Shown here piece by piece: positions 1 through 12,418 of a DNA stretch of 64,000 bases (the first letter of the stretch is position 1; every line of letters begins with the position of its first letter). Location of the stretch: the NCBI RefSeq assembly GCF_046630445.1, contig NC_092335.1, forward strand, positions 631,353,501-631,417,500, given 5' to 3'. Below the pieces are notes generated by a model that saw only the letters and a program-made list of their open reading frames with translations, did not search any database and was not told the origin of the DNA. Origin of the DNA: Rutidosis leptorrhynchoides. Lineage: Eukaryota > Streptophyta > Magnoliopsida > Asterales > Asteraceae. A program made the position numbers and the translations under genes.

Positions 1-1831
1 ACCGGGTTCTGTCTTCCTGAATATTAAGATGCTTCTCCAATCCTTTGGGTATTTCATCCTTTAAATTTCCCTCTTTTAAAACTCCTTGTTGCGCCTCCTT
101 TATTTGAGTAGTAAGGTTATTGTGAATCATTATATTGATAGATTTTACTCGAATGGGTTCTCTGTCCTTCCTGCTCAAGGTGTCGGCTACCACATTTACC
201 TTCCCCGGGTGGTAATGAATCTCAAAGTCGTAATCATTCAACAATTCAATCCACGTACGCTGCCTCATATTCAGTTGTTTCTGATTAAATATATGTTGAA
301 GACTTTTGTGGTTGGTATATATAATACTTTTGACCCCATATAAGTAGTGCCTCCAAGTCTTTAATGCAAAAACAACCGCGCCTAATTCCAAATCATGCGT
401 CGTATAATTTTATTCGTGAATCTTCAATTGTCTAGACGCATAAGCAATTACTTTCGTTCGTTACATTAATACACAACTGAGACCTTGCTTTGAGGCATCA
501 CAATATATCACAAAATCATCATTCCCTTCAGGTAATGACAATATAGGTGCCGTAGTTAACTTTTTCTTCAATAACTGAAACGCTTTCTCTTGTTCATCCT
601 TCCATTCAAATTTCTTCCCTTTATGCGTTAATGCAGTCAAGGGTTTTGCTATTCTGGAAAAGTCTTGGATGAACCTTCTGTAGTAACCAGCTAGTCCTAA
701 AAACTGGCGTATGTGTTTCGGAGTTTTCGGGGTTTCCCACTTTTCAACAGTTTCTATCTTTGCCGGATCCACCTTAATACCTTCTTTGTTCACTATGTGA
801 CCGAGGAATTGAACTTTTTCCAACCAAAATGCACACTTTGAAAACTTAGCGTACAATTCTTCCTTCCTCAATACTTCTAACACCTTTCTCAAATGTTCAC
901 CGTGTTCTTGGTCATTCTTTGAGTAAATAAGTATGTCATCAATGAAAACAATGACAAACTTGTCAAGGTATGGTCCACACACTCGGTTCATAAGGTCCAT
1001 GAACACAGCTGGTGCATTAGTTAAACTAAACGGCATGACCATAAACTCGTAATGACCGTAACGTGTTCTGAAAGCAGTCTTTGGAATATCATCTTCTTTC
1101 ACCCGCATTTGATGATACCCGGAACGTAAGTCAATCTTTGAATAAACAGACGAGCCTTGTAGTCGATCAAATAAGTCGTCGATTCTCGGTAGTGGGTAGC
1201 GGTTCTTGATGGTAAGTTTGTTCAACTCTCGGTAGTCGATACACAACCTGAATGTACCATCTTTCTTCTTGACAAACAAAACATGAGCTCCCCATGGTGA
1301 TGTGCTTGGTCGAATGAAACCACGCTCTAAAAGTTCTTGTAATTGGCTCTGAAGTTCCTTCATTTCGCTAGGTGCGAGTCTGTATGGAGCACGATCTATT
1401 GGTGCAGCTCCCGGTACAAGGTCTATTTGAAATTCAACGGATCGGTGTGGAGGTAGTCCCGGTAATTCTTTCGAAAATACATCGGGAAATTCTTTTGCGA
1501 TGGGAACATCATTGATGCTCTTTTCTTCAGTTTGTACTTTCTCAACGTGTGCTAGAACAACATAGCAACCTTTTTTTATCAGTTTTTGTGCCTTCAAATT
1601 ACTAATAAGATGTAGCTTCGTGTTTCCCTTTTCTCCGTACACCATTAAGGGTTCTCCTTCTTCTCGTACAATGCGAATTGCATTTTTATAACATACGATC
1701 TCTGATTTCACCTTCTTCAGCCAGTCCATGCCAACTATTACATCAAAACTCCCTAACTCTACTGGTATCAAATCAATCTTAAATATTTCGCTACCCAGTT
1801 TAATTTCTCGATTCCGGCATATATAATCTGC
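1..1831 (-). pseudogene. pol (protease end, RT, RNase H start) of chromovirus copy 1
   Basis: Ty3/gypsy pol: the end of the protease region, then reverse transcriptase with Tyr-Arg-Glu-Leu-Asn-Lys and the catalytic Phe-Ile-Asp-Asp block, followed by the beginning of RNase H (Tyr-Cys-Asp-Ala-Ser). The rest of RNase H and the integrase lie beyond the left edge. Compare the fuller copy at 31558-36127. It is broken. Confidence 0.85.
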
Positions 1832-3241
1832 CTAAATTAATTTACCGTTTGCTAATTCGAGTAAAAATTTACTATCCAACGGCGTCAATGGACAACTTAA
1901 TTTAGCACAAAAATCTCTACTCATATAGCTTCTATCCGCACCCGAATCAAATAAAACGTAAGCAGATTTATTGTCAATAAGAAACGTACCCGTAACAAGC
2001 TCCGGGTCTTCCTGTACCTCTGCCGCATTAATATTGAAAACTCTTCCGCGGCCTTGTCCATTTGTGTTCTCCTGGTTTGGGCAATTTCTAATAATGTGGC
2101 CCGATTTTCCACATTTATAACAAACTATATTGGCATAACTTGCTCCGACACTACTTGCTCCGCCATTACTCGTTCCGACACCATTTGTTCCTTTCGTTCT
2201 GTTAACCCCTGGTCTGTAGACCTCACACTTCACCACGCTATGACCATTTCTTTTACACTTGTTACAATATTTGGTGCAGAACCCCGAGTGATACTTTTCA
2301 CACCTTTGGCATAGCTGCTTCTGATTGTTGTTGTTGTTGCAGTTGTTATTGTTGTTGGGATGATTGTTGTAGTTGTTGTTGTTGTTGTTGCTGTTGTTGT
2401 TGTTGTTGGGCCGTTTGTTATAGTTGCGATTGATGTTGCGATTATTGGGATAGTTGTTGCGATTATTGTTGTAATTGCTGTTGTTGTTGTATTGGTGATT
2501 CTTATCACCGTTTTCCTCCCACTTTCTTTTGACTTGCTTCACATTGGCCTCTTCAGCCGCCTGTTCTTTCATTCTTTCCTCAATCTGGTTCACTAGTTTG
2601 TGAGACATTCTACATGCCTGTTGTATGGAGGCGGGCTCGTGTGAACTTATATCTTCTTGGATTCTTTCCGGTAATCCTTTCACAAACGCGTCGATCTTCT
2701 CTTCCTCATCTTCGAACGCTCCCGGACACAATAGGCACAATTCTGTGAATCGTCTTTCGTACGTGGTAATATCAAATCCTTGGGTTCGTAACCCTCTAAG
2801 TTCTGTCTTGAGCTTATTGACCTCGGTTCTGGGACGGTACTTCTCGTTCATCAAGTGCTTGAATGCTGACCACGGTAGTGCGTACGCATCATCTTGTCCC
2901 ACTTGCTCTAGATAGGTATTCCACCATGTTAACGCAGAACCTGTGAAGGTATGCGTAGCGTACTTCACTTTGTCCTATTCAGTACACTTACTTATGGCAA
3001 ACACCGATTCGACCTTCTCGGTCCACCGTTTCAATCCGATCGGTCCTTCAGTTCCATCAAATTCCAAAGGTTTGCAGGCAGTGAATTCTTTGTAGGTGCA
3101 TCCTACATGATTTCCTGTACTGCTAGATCCAAGGTTATTGTTGGTATGTAGCGCAGCCTGTACTGCGGCTATGTTTGAAGCTAGAAAACTACGGAATTCC
3201 TCTTCATTCATATTCACGGTGTGTCGAGTAGTCGGTGCCAT
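1832..3241 (-). pseudogene. gag of chromovirus copy 1
   Basis: Gag-like region starting Met-Ala-Pro-Thr-Thr-Arg-His. It has a capsid-type segment with Ala-Leu-Thr-Trp-Trp-Asn, a long Asn-rich low-complexity tract (encoded by an AAC/AAT run, read as GTT repeats on the plus strand), a Cys/His cluster, a CCHC zinc knuckle (Cys-Tyr-Lys-Cys-Gly-Lys-Ser-Gly-His) and the start of an aspartic protease (Asp-Ser-Gly-Ala). Gag packages the element RNA. It is broken. Confidence 0.85.
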
Positions 3242-3582
3242 TTCCTTCAAAATAGTCAAATGGAACAAGTTAATCATACAGAATATTAAGAGTAGTTAAT
3301 AGTATCTCGTAGCATAATATGAACTCATTTATAAAAGCTTTTTCTTCATATTAGCGTTTTATAAGTTTAAATTCGGGTAGTACCTACCCGTTAAGTTCAT
3401 GCTTAGTAGCTAATATACAATTCAACTACTACAATTCTATATGAAAAACTGATTATAATAATATTTCGCGTTCAAACTTTTAAACAATATTTTACAAACT
3501 TACAATACCGTTTATTTTACATAAAGCATGAAATATAGCACACAATAACTTTGATACAAGATAGTTGTGAAGATAATTCTAG

Positions 3583-4266
3583 CTAGTACACAAGTCGTTC
3601 AGCAAAGGCAATAAAGACACGTAATTCATACGTCCAGAAACAAGTCATGCATTCTGGTTTTACTAGGACTACTTCCCATCCTTGGTCTTGTGGAACATAA
3701 CCGTTATGGCCGTTGATAAGACAGCGTGTTGTAACGTCGTCAAAGGGACGAGGGTTACGTAATGTCCAACAGTCCCGTAACAATCTAAAAACCTCATTTC
3801 TTACCCCAATTACCGACTCCGTCACTTGTGGGAACGTTTTGTTTAATAGTTGTAGCCCGATGTTCTTGTTCTCACTTTGGTGAGAAGCGAACATTACTGA
3901 CCCGTAAGCATAACATGCTTCTTTATGTTGCATGTTAGACGCTTTTTCTAAATCACGAAGTCCTATATTCGAATATATTGAGTCAAAATAATTTCTTAAC
4001 CCGTTTCGTAAAATAGCATTTGGGTTCCCCGCAATATATGTGTCAAAGTAAACACATCGTAACTTATGGATTTCCCAATGTGATATCCCCCATCTTTCGA
4101 ACGAAAGCCTTTTATAAACCAAGGCATTCTTGGAACGTTCTTCGAATGTCTTACAAACAGATCTCACCTTAAATAGTTGTGCCGAGGAATTCTGACCGAC
4201 TCTATACAAGATTTCATCAATCATGTCTCCGGGTAGGTCTGTTAAAATATTGGGTTGTCTATCCAT
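3583..4266 (-). CDS. F-box protein (At2g35280-like) carried by chromovirus copy 1
   Basis: Open frame of 227 residues between the acidic ORF and gag. The N-terminus (about residues 8-50) matches an F-box: Asp-Leu-Pro-Gly-Asp-Met-Ile-Asp-Glu-Ile-Leu, then a Val-Cys-Lys-Thr-Phe motif. F-boxes bind SKP1 in SCF ubiquitin ligases. The middle (about 110-150) has the Sel1-like 'Leu-Glu-Lys-Ala-(Ala/Ser)-x-Met-Gln-His-Lys-Glu-Ala-Cys-Tyr-Ala-Tyr-Gly' segment. The C-terminus has the Cys-x2-Cys-x-Trp-x2-Glu pattern seen in plant At2g35280-type F-box proteins, so the whole family length seems present. Inference: a host gene captured by the retrotransposon. The same 227-residue length is kept in all three copies. 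Whether it is translated is unknown. Confidence 0.75.
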   Translation of the reverse strand: MDRQPNILTDLPGDMIDEILYRVGQNSSAQLFKVRSVCKTFEERSKNALVYKRLSFERWGISHWEIHKLRCVYFDTYIAGNPNAILRNGLRNYFDSIYSNIGLRDLEKASNMQHKEACYAYGSVMFASHQSENKNIGLQLLNKTFPQVTESVIGVRNEVFRLLRDCWTLRNPRPFDDVTTRCLINGHNGYVPQDQGWEVVLVKPECMTCFWTYELRVFIAFAERLVY

Positions 4267-4404
4267 TTTGTGTTTTTAAACTGTAAAATAGACAAGAGTT
4301 AGATTCATAAAAAAAAATACTTATTAATACAAGCAATTTTTACATATATCATAAAGTATAAGCACACTATATTACATATATTACACCACACGAATACAAC
4401 TATC

Positions 4405-5019
4405 TTATTCCGACTCGCTCGTTTCTTCTTCTTCGATTTTGGTTCGTTTTGCCAAGTTTCTAGGGATATATGATGTTCCCCTAATACGAGCTGTCGTTTT
4501 CCACATTGGTTTAGAAAAACCTGGTGGTTTAGAGGTTCCTGGGTTATTGTCACAACTTAAGAAATACGGGTGTTGACGATACATATAAAGTTCATCGGGT
4601 TTGGAATCAAATTTCTCTATTTTTATGCCCTTTCCCTTATTGTTCTCTTTTGCCTTATTAAATTGTGTTGGGGTAATTTCTATAACATCATCGGAATCCT
4701 TGTCGGGATCCGATTCATCGGAGAATTGGTAATCCTCCCAATACTTTGCTTCCTTGGCGGAAACACCATTGACCATAATTAACTTTGGTCGGTTGGTTGA
4801 GGATTTTCTTCTACTTAACCGTTTTATTATTTTCCCCACTGGTTCTATTTCTTCTTCCGGTTCCGATTCTTCTATCGGTTTCGATTCTTCTTCCGGTTCC
4901 GACTCTTCTTCCGGTTCCTCTTCGGGAACTTGTGAATCAGTCCACGAATCATTTCAATTTACATTTGACTCTTCATTATTATTAGGTGAGTCAATGGGAC
5001 TTATTCTAGAGGTAGACAT
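4405..5019 (-). pseudogene. acidic accessory ORF of chromovirus copy 1
   Basis: First ORF after the 5' LTR in all three copies, starting with a conserved Met-Ser-Thr-Ser-Arg N-terminus. The product is about 200 residues, highly charged and probably disordered: a Glu-rich block with repeated Ser-Glu-Pro-Glu-Glu-Glu, a basic Arg-rich stretch, an acidic Asp/Glu patch, and a C-terminal half with conserved Tyr, Trp and Pro. I recognise no domain. It lies just upstream of the F-box-like ORF. This copy appears broken, unlike those at 27426 and 37295. Confidence 0.6.
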
Positions 5020-5228
5020 CTATCACATAATATCAAACACGTTAAGAGATTAATATATCACATAATATTCACATGTTAAAAATATATAGTTTCCAACAAA
5101 ATTTGTTAAGCAATCATTTTTCAAGTAAACACGGTCGAAGTCCGGACTCACTAATGCATCCTAACAAACTCGATAAGACATACTAATGCAAAATTCTGGT
5201 TCTCTAAGACCAACGCTCGGATACCAAC

Positions 5229-8200
5229 TGAAATGTCCCGTTCATATTGATTATAAACGTTCCATATTAATTGATTTCGTTGCGTGGTTTTGACCTCTAT
5301 ATGAGACGTTTTTCAAAGACTGCATTCATTTTTAAAACAACCATAACCTTTATTTTATCAATAAAGGTTTAAAAAAAACATTACGTAGATTATCAAATAA
5401 TGATAATCTAAAATATACTGATTACACACGACCATTACATAATGGTTTATAATTGAAATATATTACATCGACATATGTTTCTTGAATGCAGTTTTTACAC
5501 AATATCATACAAACATGGACTTCAAATCTTGTCCTCATTTTAGTATGCAACAGCGGAAGCTCTTAATATTCACCTGAGAATAAACATGCTTTAAACGTCA
5601 ATAAAAATGTTGGTGAGTTATAGGTTTAACCTATATATATCAAATCGTAACAATAGACCACAAGATTTCATATTTCAATACACATCCCATACATAGAGAT
5701 AAAAATCATTCATATGGTGAACACCTGGTAACCGACATTAACAAGATGCATATGTAAGAATATCCCCATCATTCTGGGACACCCTTCGGATATGATATAA
5801 ATTTCGAAGTACTAAAGCATCCGGTACTTTGGATGGGGTTTGTTAGGCCCAATAGATCTATCTTTAGGATTCGCGTCAATTAGGGTGTCTGTTCCCTAAT
5901 TCTTAGATTACCAGACTTAATAAAAAGGGGCATATTCGATTTCGATAATTCAACCATAGAATGTAGTTTCACGTACTTGTGTCTATTTTGTAAATCATTT
6001 ATAAAACCTGCATGTATTCTCATCCCAAAAATATTAGATTTTAAAAGTGGGACTATAACTCACTTTCACAGATTTTTACTTCGTCGGGAAGTAAGACTTG
6101 ACCACTGGTCGATTCACGAACCTATAACAAATATGTACATATATATCAAAGTATGTTCAAAATATATTTACAACACTTTTAATACATTTTGATGTTTTAA
6201 GTTTATTAAGTCAGCTGTCCTCGTTAGTAACCTACAACTAGTTGTCCAACGTTAGATGTACAGAAAAAAATTGATAAATATTATCTTGAATCAATCCACG
6301 ACCCAGTGTATACACTTCTCAGGCTAGATCACAACTCAAAGTATATATATTTTTGGAATCAACCTCAACCCTGTATAGCTAACTCCCACATTACTGCATA
6401 TAGAGTGTCTATGGTTGTTCCAAATAATATATACGCATGGGTCGATATGATATGTCAAAACATTTGCATACGTGTCTATGGTATCCCAAGATTACATAAT
6501 ATATTAGAATACATGTATAATACAATATAAGTTAGCTAGGATATGATTAATATAGATTTGTTACCAATTTTCACGTTGCTACAACAAGAAAAATTATCCA
6601 ATCTTGTTTTACCCATAACTTCTTCATTTTAAATCCGTTTTGAGTGAATCAAATTGATTTGGTTTCATATTGAACTCTATTTTATGAATCTAAGCATAAA
6701 AAGTATAGGTTTATAGTCGGAAATATAAGTTATAAGTCATTTTTGTAATGGTAGTCATTTTAGTCGAAAGAACGACGTCTGGATGACCATTTTAGAAAAC
6801 ATACTTCCACTTTGAGTTTAATCATGATTTTTGGATATAGTTTTATGTTCATAAGAAAAATCATTTTCACAGAAGAACAACTTTTAAATCAAAGTTTATC
6901 ATAGTTTTTAATTAACTAACCCAAAACAGCCCGCGGTGTTACTACGACGGCGTATGTCCGGTTTTACAGTGTTCTTCGTGTTTCCAGGTTTTAAATCATT
7001 AAGTTAGCATATCATATAGATATAGAACATGTGTTTAGTTGATTTTAAAAGTCAAGTTAGAAGGATTAACTTTTGTTTGCGAACAAGTTTAGAATTAACT
7101 AAACTATGTTCTAGTGATTACAAGTTTAAACCTTCAAATAAGATAGCTTTATATGTATGAATCGAATGATGTTATGAACATCATTACTACCTCAAGTTTT
7201 CTGGATAAAGCTACTAGAAATGAGAAAAATGGTTCTAGCTTCAAAGGATCCTTGGATGGCTTGAAAGTTCTTGAAGCAGAATCATGACACGAAAACAAGT
7301 TCAAGTAAGATTTTCACTCGAAATAAGATTGTTATAGTTATAGAAATTGAATCAAAGTTTGAATATGAGTATTACCTTGTATTAGAAAGATATCTTACTG
7401 TAAATAAGAAAGATTTCTTGAGGTTGGATGATCACTCTACAAGATTGGAAGTAAGATAGCAAACTTGGAAGTATTCTTGATTTTATGAAACTAGAACTTG
7501 TAGAATTTATGAAGAACACTTAGAACTTGAAGATAGAACTTGAGAGAGATCAATTAGATGAATAAAATTGAAGAATAAAAGTGTTTGTAGGTGTTTTTGG
7601 TCATTGGTGTATGGATTAGATATAAAGGATATGTAATTTTGTTTTCATGTAAATAAGTCATGAATGATTACTCATATTTTTGTAATTTTACGAGATATTT
7701 TATGCTAGTTGCCAAATGATGGTTCACACATGTGTTAGGTGACTCACATTAGCTGCTAAGAGCTAATCATTAGAGTGTATATACCAATAGTACATACATC
7801 TAAAAGCTGTGTATTGTACGAGTACGAATACGGGTGCATACGAGTAGAATTGTTGATGAAACTGAACGAGGATGTAATTGTAAGCATTTTTGTTAAGTAG
7901 AAGTATTTTGATAAGTGTCTTGAAGTCTTTCAAAAGTGTATGAATACATATTAAAACACTACATGTATATACATTTTAACTGAGTCGTTAAGTCATCGTT
8001 AGTCGTTACATGTAAGTGTTGTTTTGAAACCTTTAGGTTAACGATATTGTTAAATGTTGTTAACCCAATGTTTATAATATCAAATGAGATTTTAAATTAT
8101 TATATTATCATGATATTATGATGTATGAATATCTCTTAATATGATATATATACATTAAATGTCGTTACAACGATAATCGTTACATATATGTCTCGTTTCA

Positions 8201-8509
8201 AAATCATTAAGTTAGTAGTCTTGCTTTTACATATGTAGTTCATTGTTAATATACTTAATGATATGTTTACTTATCATAATATCATGTTAACTATATATAT
8301 ATCCATATATATGTCATCATATAGTTTTTACAAGTTTTAACGTTCGTGAATCACCGGTCAACTTGGGTGGTCAATTGTCTATATGAAACCTATTTCAATT
8401 AATCAAGTCTTAAAAAGTTTGATTGCTTAACATGTTGGAAACACTTAATCATGTAAATAACAATTTCATTTATTATATATATAAATATGGAAAAGTTCGG
8501 GTCACTACA
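5229..8509 (-). repeat. 5' LTR of chromovirus copy 1
   Basis: A block of about 3.28 kb bounded by TG...CA. On the minus strand it begins TGTAGTGACCCGAAC and ends CGGGACATTTCA. It aligns along its whole length with 28251-31520 and 38102-41370. The primer-binding site follows immediately on the element side. Small ORFs inside it on the plus strand (for example near 5977) are shared by all three LTRs only because the LTRs are copies, so I do not call them genes. Confidence 0.92.
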
Positions 8510-8635
8510 CATATGTTGGTCAATAAATGTCTAACAAGCTAGGTCGGGTCATAGTGTATCATAATCCTAATGCTCGAGATCGACATGCAAAAGTCATCTC
8601 AAAAGTCAACCTGACCCAATATGATCTTTAAATCT
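8510..8635 (-). repeat. fragment of older LTR element (left piece)
   Basis: Short segment between two insertions, chromovirus copy 1 on its left and the pol-less element on its right. The 5-bp duplication AATCT at 8631-8635 and 16733-16737 shows that it was once continuous with 16738 onward. Its text, containing GGTCAGGTTGACTTTTGAG on the minus strand, resembles a repeat I associate with a large Asteraceae gypsy family; that is recognition from memory only. Confidence 0.6.
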
Positions 8636-11001
8636 TGTAAGACCCTAATATTTATTGTACGTAGTGTATTAATGATGTACGTTTAGTGGGAAAAGCATTG
8701 TGTAATTAAACAAAGTTCAGAATCTGCCCAGACCAGGGAAGGTGAGCGCGCCGCGCACAGTCCCTGCGACAGAATTCTGCTTTTTACCTTTTTGAGTTAA
8801 GTGAAGGGTATTTTGGTCTTTTTACTTGAGGCCGGATGTGTAGCCATATTACCAGTTTTGGATCTAGTTTTGGATCATATTTCAAGTCCACAAACACTCT
8901 CATTTCATTCTTAGAGAGAGAGAGAGAGATTTCTTGATAGAGATTTGGTGATTTGGGGAAGAAGGAGCCTGGATTGATCAAAATCTCAAGTGTTAAAGTT
9001 GTTCATCTCCTCCTTGGCTACGTTTTGATAGTATTGGTAAGTTCTAACTCCGAATTTCAATTGTTAGATTTGAATTCCAAGTTAGGGTTTTGACTTGTGT
9101 GTTCTTGAGTAAACCCACTAGTTGATAATTGTGTGTTTGAGCTAGTAAATGATGTTGATAGCTTTTGTTGGTGGGTTTTAGGTTGGATGATGAAATTGGT
9201 TAGTTGATAATCATTTTCGGGTGTTAATATCACTAGTTAACTTAGGTTAAAAGTGATTAATTGTGTAAACTTGCAAATGGGTGTTTTGACTTGAGGTTTC
9301 GTCAAAATGGGTTTTGTGTAAATTGATGCAAGTAAGATGTTTTGATGATGAAACCTTGAGTAAAATAGGTTGTTGGAACATAATCACTAGTCGATTGTGA
9401 TTTTGGGTGTTTCGTGTGATATTTGACTTAGTCAAATTGGAGGTAAGTGCTAATGGGTCGAAATTGCACTTATTGGTGTTTTGGGCATAAGCTAGAGTGT
9501 TTAGCTTATTTGTTTGTAAATTACTTAGGTGATTTGCATTGGACGATTTTGGAGCTCAAGTAGGATTGCTTTTCAAGTAATCAAGGTGAGTGGAATATTT
9601 ATACGCTTATGTATATAATTTGGTTGCTTGTGTGCGATGTGGTAAGTGACATCCGTTAGGAATCACTTTCGTGGACCACAATTGAGTTGGGAAATATAGT
9701 GAGTGATATCCGTGTGGATAGCTCTTCGTTGGCTATATTCGTTTTGTATTTGTAGCGAGTGATAAACGTATGACCTATCGCTCTTTGTCGGCCACGCGTG
9801 TATATATGGTGTTTGGAATGTGGTGAGTTATATACGAAAGGAATGACTCTTTGTAGACCACGATTGGAGGAGAGCATGTGACGAGTGATTAACGTTCGAC
9901 CTATCACTCTTCGTCGGTCACATGTGTGTGTTTGGGCATGTAGCGAGTGATTAACGTTTGACCTATCACTCTTCGTCGGCTACATGTGTATGTTTAGATA
10001 TGTGGTGAGTGATTAATGTTTGACCTATCGCACTTCGTCGGCCACATATGTGTGTTGGGGTAAGTGGTGAGTGTTATCCGTTTGGGGATCCGCTCTTCGT
10101 TGGCCACTTATCGTGGGATGGTAAGCCATCCTTGTGATTGAGGTAAGTGTTAACGTTTCGGTTGCACTTTTCGTCAGCCTCATGGTGCGTAGTGGTGAGT
10201 AGTTAACGATTTTGACCTACTACTCTTCGTCGACCACGTACGCTTGCGATGGGTGGTGGGTAGTTAACGTATTTGACCTACTACTCTTCGTCGGCCACCA
10301 TCGAGTCGAATGTCGACATTGGGTTTATTGGGATGTGTAAGTTTTTAGCATTGTAAGTATTTGTTTTTGGCATATATTATTGTTGAGATCTCTATGTTAA
10401 TGATGTTACATTGTTGTGCGTACGATTAATCATTTATTCGTTTGACATTTGCTAATGTTATTGTGTTGTTGTGTAGGTGTATGCAAGTAATTGGATTATG
10501 TATGTATGCGTATAAGTATTGCATTCACTAAGCATTAGCTTACCCTCTCGTTGTTTACATTCTTAGGTTCGAAGGCGGACGTGGCAATGGTATGCTTGGG
10601 AATTAGATGATTTTCCCTTTTGATTCTTGCTTGGATTACTTTTGGATTCGACTTAGGATTGGGAAGTTTATCCCCAAACATCATGCTCGTAGTCTTGTTT
10701 GGAAACTAAACTCATTGGTCGAATTTGTATTTTGTACTTAAAGGGGTAATTAGGGCATATGTGGGCCCGGCGTCGTAAAACTCTTTTTATTATGGAAATG
10801 TGATATTTTTAACTATTATAAGATGTTGTGAAAATCGTTTGATCTAAATGTGTCGGGAAGTCGAAGATCTTTTCGCATGAAATGGAAAAAGTGGACAGCG
10901 GGCTGCCAGGCCCTGTGCGCGCCGCGCACCCCTCCTGGTCAGCCCTGCTTTAATTTTTTTTATGCTGCAATATTGGAAGGATAACGGGTTGGGTTGTTAC
11001 A
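8636..11001 (+). repeat. 5' LTR of pol-less element
   Basis: 2.37 kb, TG...CA (TGTAAGACCC to GGGTTGTTACA). It contains a palindromic GC-rich motif GCGCGCCGCGCAC near each end (about 8746 and 10917), a short AG microsatellite near 8916, and a tandem array of hairpin units at 9624-10304. Confidence 0.92.
9624..10304 (+). repeat. tandem array of about 11 covarying hairpin units (5' LTR)
   Basis: About eleven units spaced 55-70 bp. Each has the form arm - GAGTGA - variable middle - TCACTC - TTCGTCGG - complementary arm. The outer arms differ between units but stay complementary within a unit: AATATAG with CTATATT, CATGTGAC with GTCACATG, CATGTAGC with GCTACATG, ATATGTGG with CCACATAT, CGATGGGTGG with CCACCATCG. 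The inner arm also changes in step (GAGTAGT with ACTACTC). Paired change without sequence identity points to selection on a foldback at RNA or DNA level. The same array is in the 3' LTR. Confidence 0.85.
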
Positions 11002-11425
11002 AGTGGTATCAGAGCATGGTCTAAGGGATTTAGGTGACTTGAGATAGGCGCCTAGACTTAGACTTTTTGTGTGTGCTTATTTGTTGCGGGACTTGTAGGA
11101 TTACGGGTCGGTTTGGGTTTTAGCTAGTGCCTTAGATTGTAGGTGAACTAGCTATGTATTGATTATGTGTTACTAATCATGTTGTTTTGTGTTGAACATC
11201 TAGCGAGATGGTTGTTGTATTCATGAGCTCGGCATGGCGTGTGAGCGTAATAATGCTTTGCGACCATTATTACGGTTGCAAGCCAAGTCAAGTAAGTGAT
11301 GTACAACAAGTGTTGAACTAGATGGGATGTGCGAACGGTGGCGTATTTACTTGATTGTGATTATTGTTCGCGGCGGTGTATATAATTTATTCGTGTTGCG
11401 TTCCTAACCGAGTTCATTTCTTAGA
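11002..11425 (+). other. primer-binding site and leader of pol-less element
   Basis: Begins immediately after the 5' LTR with AGTGGTATCAGAGCATGG, matching the usual tRNA-Met primer site, then about 400 bases of leader without an ORF I can support, up to the gag start at 11426. Confidence 0.8.
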
Positions 11426-12418
11426 ATGAAGACGAGAAACGGACATGATAATGGTGATCAAGGCGAGGACTCCGAGTTCACGGCTAAGGTAGAGGCCATC
11501 TTCGAACGTCAAAAGGCATAGTTTCTAGAGGATGTTAAAAAGATGTTCTTAGATACGATTAACGAGCAAGTAGTCAATCTAGTCAAGGAACAAGTTAAGG
11601 TTGTTCTCCGCGAAGATAATATTGGAAGGCGAGACTTCTACTACAAAAACTTCAAGGATGCTCAACCTCCCACTTTTGATGGTGAACGAGATCCGCTAAA
11701 GAGCAATCATTGGATCTCCGATATGGAGGGGGCCTTTCGTACTAGTGAGTGCCCTCTCGATAAGAAGACGAGGTATGGCAGTAGTATGCTAAGGGGTGAC
11801 GCCAAGTTGTGGTGGGATGCGAAAATCCAACTTTATGGTGAGGAACAATGTATGGAGTTCACATGGATGAGTTTAAGATGGAATTTTTCAAGGAGTATCG
11901 AACTTCTGCCGATCTTTCAAGGCTTAAGGATGAGTTACGTGCTTTGAGGCAAGGGTCGATGGATTTAAACACCCTCAAATCCGTTTTCTTATCCAAGACC
12001 CAATTTTGCGGAGTATGTCGGTAATGACAAAATGTTGAAGGAAGACTTCTACCGAATCTTGAACGATAGTTATCAAGAGAAGATTAGCGTAAACGTGGTG
12101 AGAACTTTTAACGAGTTGTTCGACATGGCGAAGGGTTTTGAGACGCTTGTCCTGAAAAGGAGTGGTTCCGATGTTAGTAAGCGAAAGTTCGAAACTACGG
12201 TGCATTCGAACGAGAAGGGTAAGAGTACTTCCGAGGAAAACGAAAGCGTGAAGAAGAGTGGTACCGGTGGTTTTATACCTACGTGTTATAATTGCGGACA
12301 AAGGGGTCATTTGTCGCGCAAATGTACGAATGCGAAGTCTAACAAGGTTATGTGTTTTAATTGTCGAAAGGAGGGACACCAAAAGTCGGCGTGTCCGGAT
12401 TTAGTTGGTAATGCATGA
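11426..12418 (+). pseudogene. gag of pol-less element
   Basis: Gag-like region. A charged N-terminal segment is followed by a capsid core with Gln-Pro-Pro-Thr-Phe-Asp-Gly-Glu-Arg-Asp-Pro, an Ala-Lys-Leu-Trp-Trp-Asp motif, and two C-terminal CCHC zinc knuckles (Cys-Tyr-Asn-Cys-Gly-Gln-Arg-Gly-His and Cys-Phe-Asn-Cys-Arg-Lys-Glu-Gly-His). This fits a Ty3/gypsy gag that would coat the element RNA. No protease or pol follows. It is broken. Confidence 0.85.

Larger units (their letters stand above)
1..8509 (-). mobile_element. Ty3/gypsy chromovirus-like element, copy 1 (3' part outside window)
   Basis: Minus-strand LTR retrotransposon. From its 5' end it shows an LTR (5229-8509), a primer-binding site at 5214-5226 reading TGGTATCCGAGCG (tRNA-Met type), an acidic ORF, an F-box-like ORF, gag, then protease and reverse transcriptase, and it leaves the window inside pol. 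The same order recurs in the tandem at 25026-41370. Pol order and the chromodomain-like integrase tail of the sister copy suggest the Tekay/Del chromovirus group, which is inference. The coding part is broken, with about four breaks visible. It is more diverged from the two tandem units than they are from each other, so it is probably an older insertion. It lies inside another LTR element, resuming at 8510. Confidence 0.9.

Noticed and set aside
2360-2596. Val-rich plus-strand ORFs (also near 25387 and 35255)
   Set aside because: They are the antisense reading of the Asn-rich trinucleotide tract in gag and recur only because gag recurs.
5977-6192. ORF of 71-87 residues starting Met-Cys-Leu-Phe-Cys, present in all three chromovirus LTRs (also 29000 and 38851)
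   Set aside because: It lies in LTR sequence antisense to the element; its conservation equals that of the LTRs as a whole.
9656-9907. 83-residue minus-strand ORF, repeated at 15344-15595
   Set aside because: It reads through the hairpin array of the LTRs; the copy in the second LTR follows from LTR duplication.
9624-10304. CRISPR-like regular spacing of repeats
   Set aside because: Plant nuclear DNA, with units that form imperfect hairpins, no identical direct repeats and no cas genes.
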